Assembly (NCBI GenBank): GCA_027717925.1
Contig: JALLON010000140.1
Span: 1-6,955, forward strand
Direction of reading: 5' to 3'
Length of the DNA stretch: 6,955 nt
From: Acidobacteria bacterium AH-259-G07
Lineage (GTDB): Bacteria; Acidobacteriota; UBA6911; RPQK01; JADFOI01
The position numbers were made by a program, and so were the translations under genes. Positions 5,905-6,955 of this stretch are shown here, piece by piece. How positions within the stretch are numbered: position 1 is the stretch's first letter; every line of letters starts with the position of its first letter. The notes beneath the pieces are model-generated. The model was not told where the DNA came from. It ran no database searches and was given only the letters and a program-made list of their open reading frames with translations.

Positions 5905-6549
5905 ATGAATCTGCCAAACAGTCTGACCCTATCGCGGATTTTTTTGGTGCCGCTATTGGTGGTAGTGCTGCTCACCGGGCGCTTTGAAGAACGTGAGATC
6001 TGGTGGGGGTTCATTGTCTTCCTTACCGCAGCCCTGACGGATTACTTCGATGGCTATCTGGCGCGAAAGCGGCAGCAAGTCACTACCCTCGGTAAGCTGC
6101 TTGACCCGATTGCCGACAAGTTGTTGATCTCCTCTGCCTTTATCTCCCTGGTTGCGCTGGGAATTGCCTCTGCTTGGATGGTCGTCATCATCATCGGTAG
6201 GGAATTTGCCGTGAGTGGACTCCGCAGTATTGCATCGGCAGAAGGTTTTACGATCGATGCCTCCAAACTGGGAAAATCGAAGATGGCCAGTCAGGTCGTC
6301 TGTATAAGTCTTCTGATCTTGGGGAGGCGCTTTCCGGAAACCTTTCTTTACCCTGCAGGCCGTTTTCTCCTCTGGTTGGTCGTGGTATTGGCCATTGTGT
6401 CCATGATCCACTACTTTAGAAGATTCTGGAGCCAAATCGACGAGAGTATCAAGTATCGGAAGCGCCGAGCTTATCGGCGGCCCATCCGAATTCTCCGAAG
6501 GCAGCGCAAGGGCCCCACTGCAGCGATTGACGCCGGAAGGGCGTCTTGA
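5905..6549 (+). CDS. pgsA: CDP-diacylglycerol-glycerol-3-phosphate 3-phosphatidyltransferase (PgsA)
   Basis: Inner-membrane enzyme that joins CDP-diacylglycerol and glycerol 3-phosphate to make phosphatidylglycerol phosphate, the first committed step to phosphatidylglycerol and cardiolipin. The CDP-alcohol phosphotransferase signature is complete: D46-x2-D49-G50-x2-A53-R54-x8-G63-x3-D67-x3-D71. The PgsA branch is favoured over other family members by the N-terminal NLPNSLTLSRIFLVPLL, the REFAVSGLRSIASAEG stretch (99-114) and GKSKMASQ (123-130). Several hydrophobic segments are visible (about 8-24, 32-48, 74-97, 131-140, 152-170). At 214 residues it is slightly longer than many homologues because of a strongly basic tail (about 184-202, rich in Arg and Lys) of unknown role, probably cytosolic. 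ATG 5905 fits the family N terminus; no clear Shine-Dalgarno precedes it. It is divergent from uvrC across the repeat-filled gap. Confidence 0.93.
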   Translation: MNLPNSLTLSRIFLVPLLVVVLLTGRFEEREIWWGFIVFLTAALTDYFDGYLARKRQQVTTLGKLLDPIADKLLISSAFISLVALGIASAWMVVIIIGREFAVSGLRSIASAEGFTIDASKLGKSKMASQVVCISLLILGRRFPETFLYPAGRFLLWLVVVLAIVSMIHYFRRFWSQIDESIKYRKRRAYRRPIRILRRQRKGPTAAIDAGRAS

Positions 6550-6569
6550 TCCGGATTAGACGGGCGGAG

Positions 6570-6665
6570 GTAGGGATGAGCCGGTGGCTCGTAGGGGCGC
6601 GCCATCGGTGCGCCCGAACCGATCTCACTGCATATTCAGTTCGAGTGGATCACCGGCTCGTCCCC
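6570..6665. repeat. Compound REP-like palindromes after pgsA
   Basis: Three palindromic pieces are packed together. GAGCC/GGCTC around GGT lies at 6578-6590. GGGCGCGCC (6595-6603) pairs with GGTGCGCCC (6607-6615) around ATC, with one G-T mismatch. A larger inverted repeat pairs 6573-6586 with 6651-6664 (13 of 14 bases) and encloses the others. The first and third pieces carry the same GAGCCGGTG core as the hairpin at 5646. The gap 6550-6699 contains no gene. The hairpins could help end the pgsA transcript, but no T-tract is seen. Confidence 0.8.
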
Positions 6666-6699
6666 GCGCTTCTTACCACACTAGGCTAGGCTCGGCTGA

Positions 6700-6955
6700 A
6701 TGATAGATCTTTGTTTGACTCTGGCAGAGCGTTCCCCTACCAGGTTGGAGCGGAAAATCGCCCAGTATAATGGTGCAGTTCACTATATCGAAGTTCGTTT
6801 AGACTACCTCGGTGAGCTAACAGTTCCATCGGTCCCGAGCGGCTCAGAGACTGAGTTCATCGCTACCTGTCGTCCGGCACGCGAAGGAGGTCGTTACCAA
6901 GGAGAGGAGCGGGATCGTCTTGAGCTATTGCAAAAGGCAGCCCACTCCGGCTTCT
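6700..6955 (+). CDS. aroD: 3-dehydroquinate dehydratase, type I (5' part, runs off the window)
   Basis: Reading from ATG 6700, the frame stays open for 85 codons to the window end. The product begins MIDLCLTLAERSPTRLERKI and contains IEVRLDYL (30-37, with E31, R33 and D35) and ATCRPAREGGRYQGEERDRL (55-74, with R58, E62, G63 and G64). These match the first half of type I dehydroquinases, the class I aldolase-like shikimate enzymes that convert 3-dehydroquinate to 3-dehydroshikimate. The catalytic Schiff-base lysine and His would lie beyond the window. An in-frame TGA (6697-6699) directly before the ATG fixes this as the earliest start; the Shine-Dalgarno is weak. In some bacteria this domain is fused to shikimate dehydrogenase (AroDE); the visible part cannot tell. 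Confidence 0.82.
   Translation, partial: MIDLCLTLAERSPTRLERKIAQYNGAVHYIEVRLDYLGELTVPSVPSGSETEFIATCRPAREGGRYQGEERDRLELLQKAAHSGF

Noticed and set aside
5953..6435. Open minus-strand frame of 160 codons opposite pgsA
   Set aside because: It lies entirely within pgsA, whose catalytic motif is complete. The product is low-complexity and hydrophilic without a known pattern.
6681..6697. Tandem CTAGG units before aroD
   Set aside because: Only two exact copies plus a degenerate third; too short to claim a repeat or a regulatory site.

Overview
This is a bacterial chromosomal segment of compact housekeeping genes. The spaces between its transcription units are filled with structured, repetitive DNA. 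The MEP isoprenoid genes ispD and ispF sit directly behind a membrane-anchored PIN-TRAM gene of the YacL type, an order known from many bacteria, including Bacillus subtilis. With UvrC and PgsA present this is clearly bacterial. I cannot place the phylum. The mosaic of short intergenic palindromes suggests a free-living, repeat-rich lineage of the kind common in environmental genomes (Acidobacteriota- or Desulfobacterota-like is a low-confidence guess).

Left part, 1-2977, plus strand: a tight operon of yacL-like, ispD, ispF and an inositol-monophosphatase-family gene (suhB-like). The junctions are a 4-base overlap (TTGA), an 8-base gap and a 1-base overlap (TAATG), so the four genes are very probably co-transcribed and translationally coupled. 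ispD and ispF encode the third and fifth enzymes of the MEP pathway. Middle part, 2973-3756: a heptad-based imperfect inverted repeat, then a yjjX-type inosine/xanthosine triphosphatase gene (plus strand), then a perfect palindrome with 26-base arms that holds the stop codons of both yjjX and the convergent uvrC. uvrC (minus strand, 3744-5549) encodes a complete 601-residue excision nuclease subunit.

Right part, 5550-6955: the 355-base gap between the divergent uvrC and pgsA genes contains heptad-repeat arms flanking a 173-base MITE-like element. The element has 21-base terminal inverted repeats, a possible TA target duplication and an internal 13-bp hairpin. pgsA (phosphatidylglycerophosphate synthase) follows. 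Next comes a 150-base gap with compound palindromes that share the hairpin core of the MITE-like element. Last is the 5' end of a type I 3-dehydroquinate dehydratase gene (aroD), which runs off the window.

The genes are ordinary; the interest lies in the intergenic DNA. Three stop codons (suhB, yjjX, uvrC) lie inside repeats of one GTTGAAR heptad family, a related AACTCAN heptad array borders the uvrC promoter region, and the hairpin core recurs inside and outside the MITE-like element. No CRISPR, tRNA, rRNA, toxin-antitoxin or defence genes were seen.
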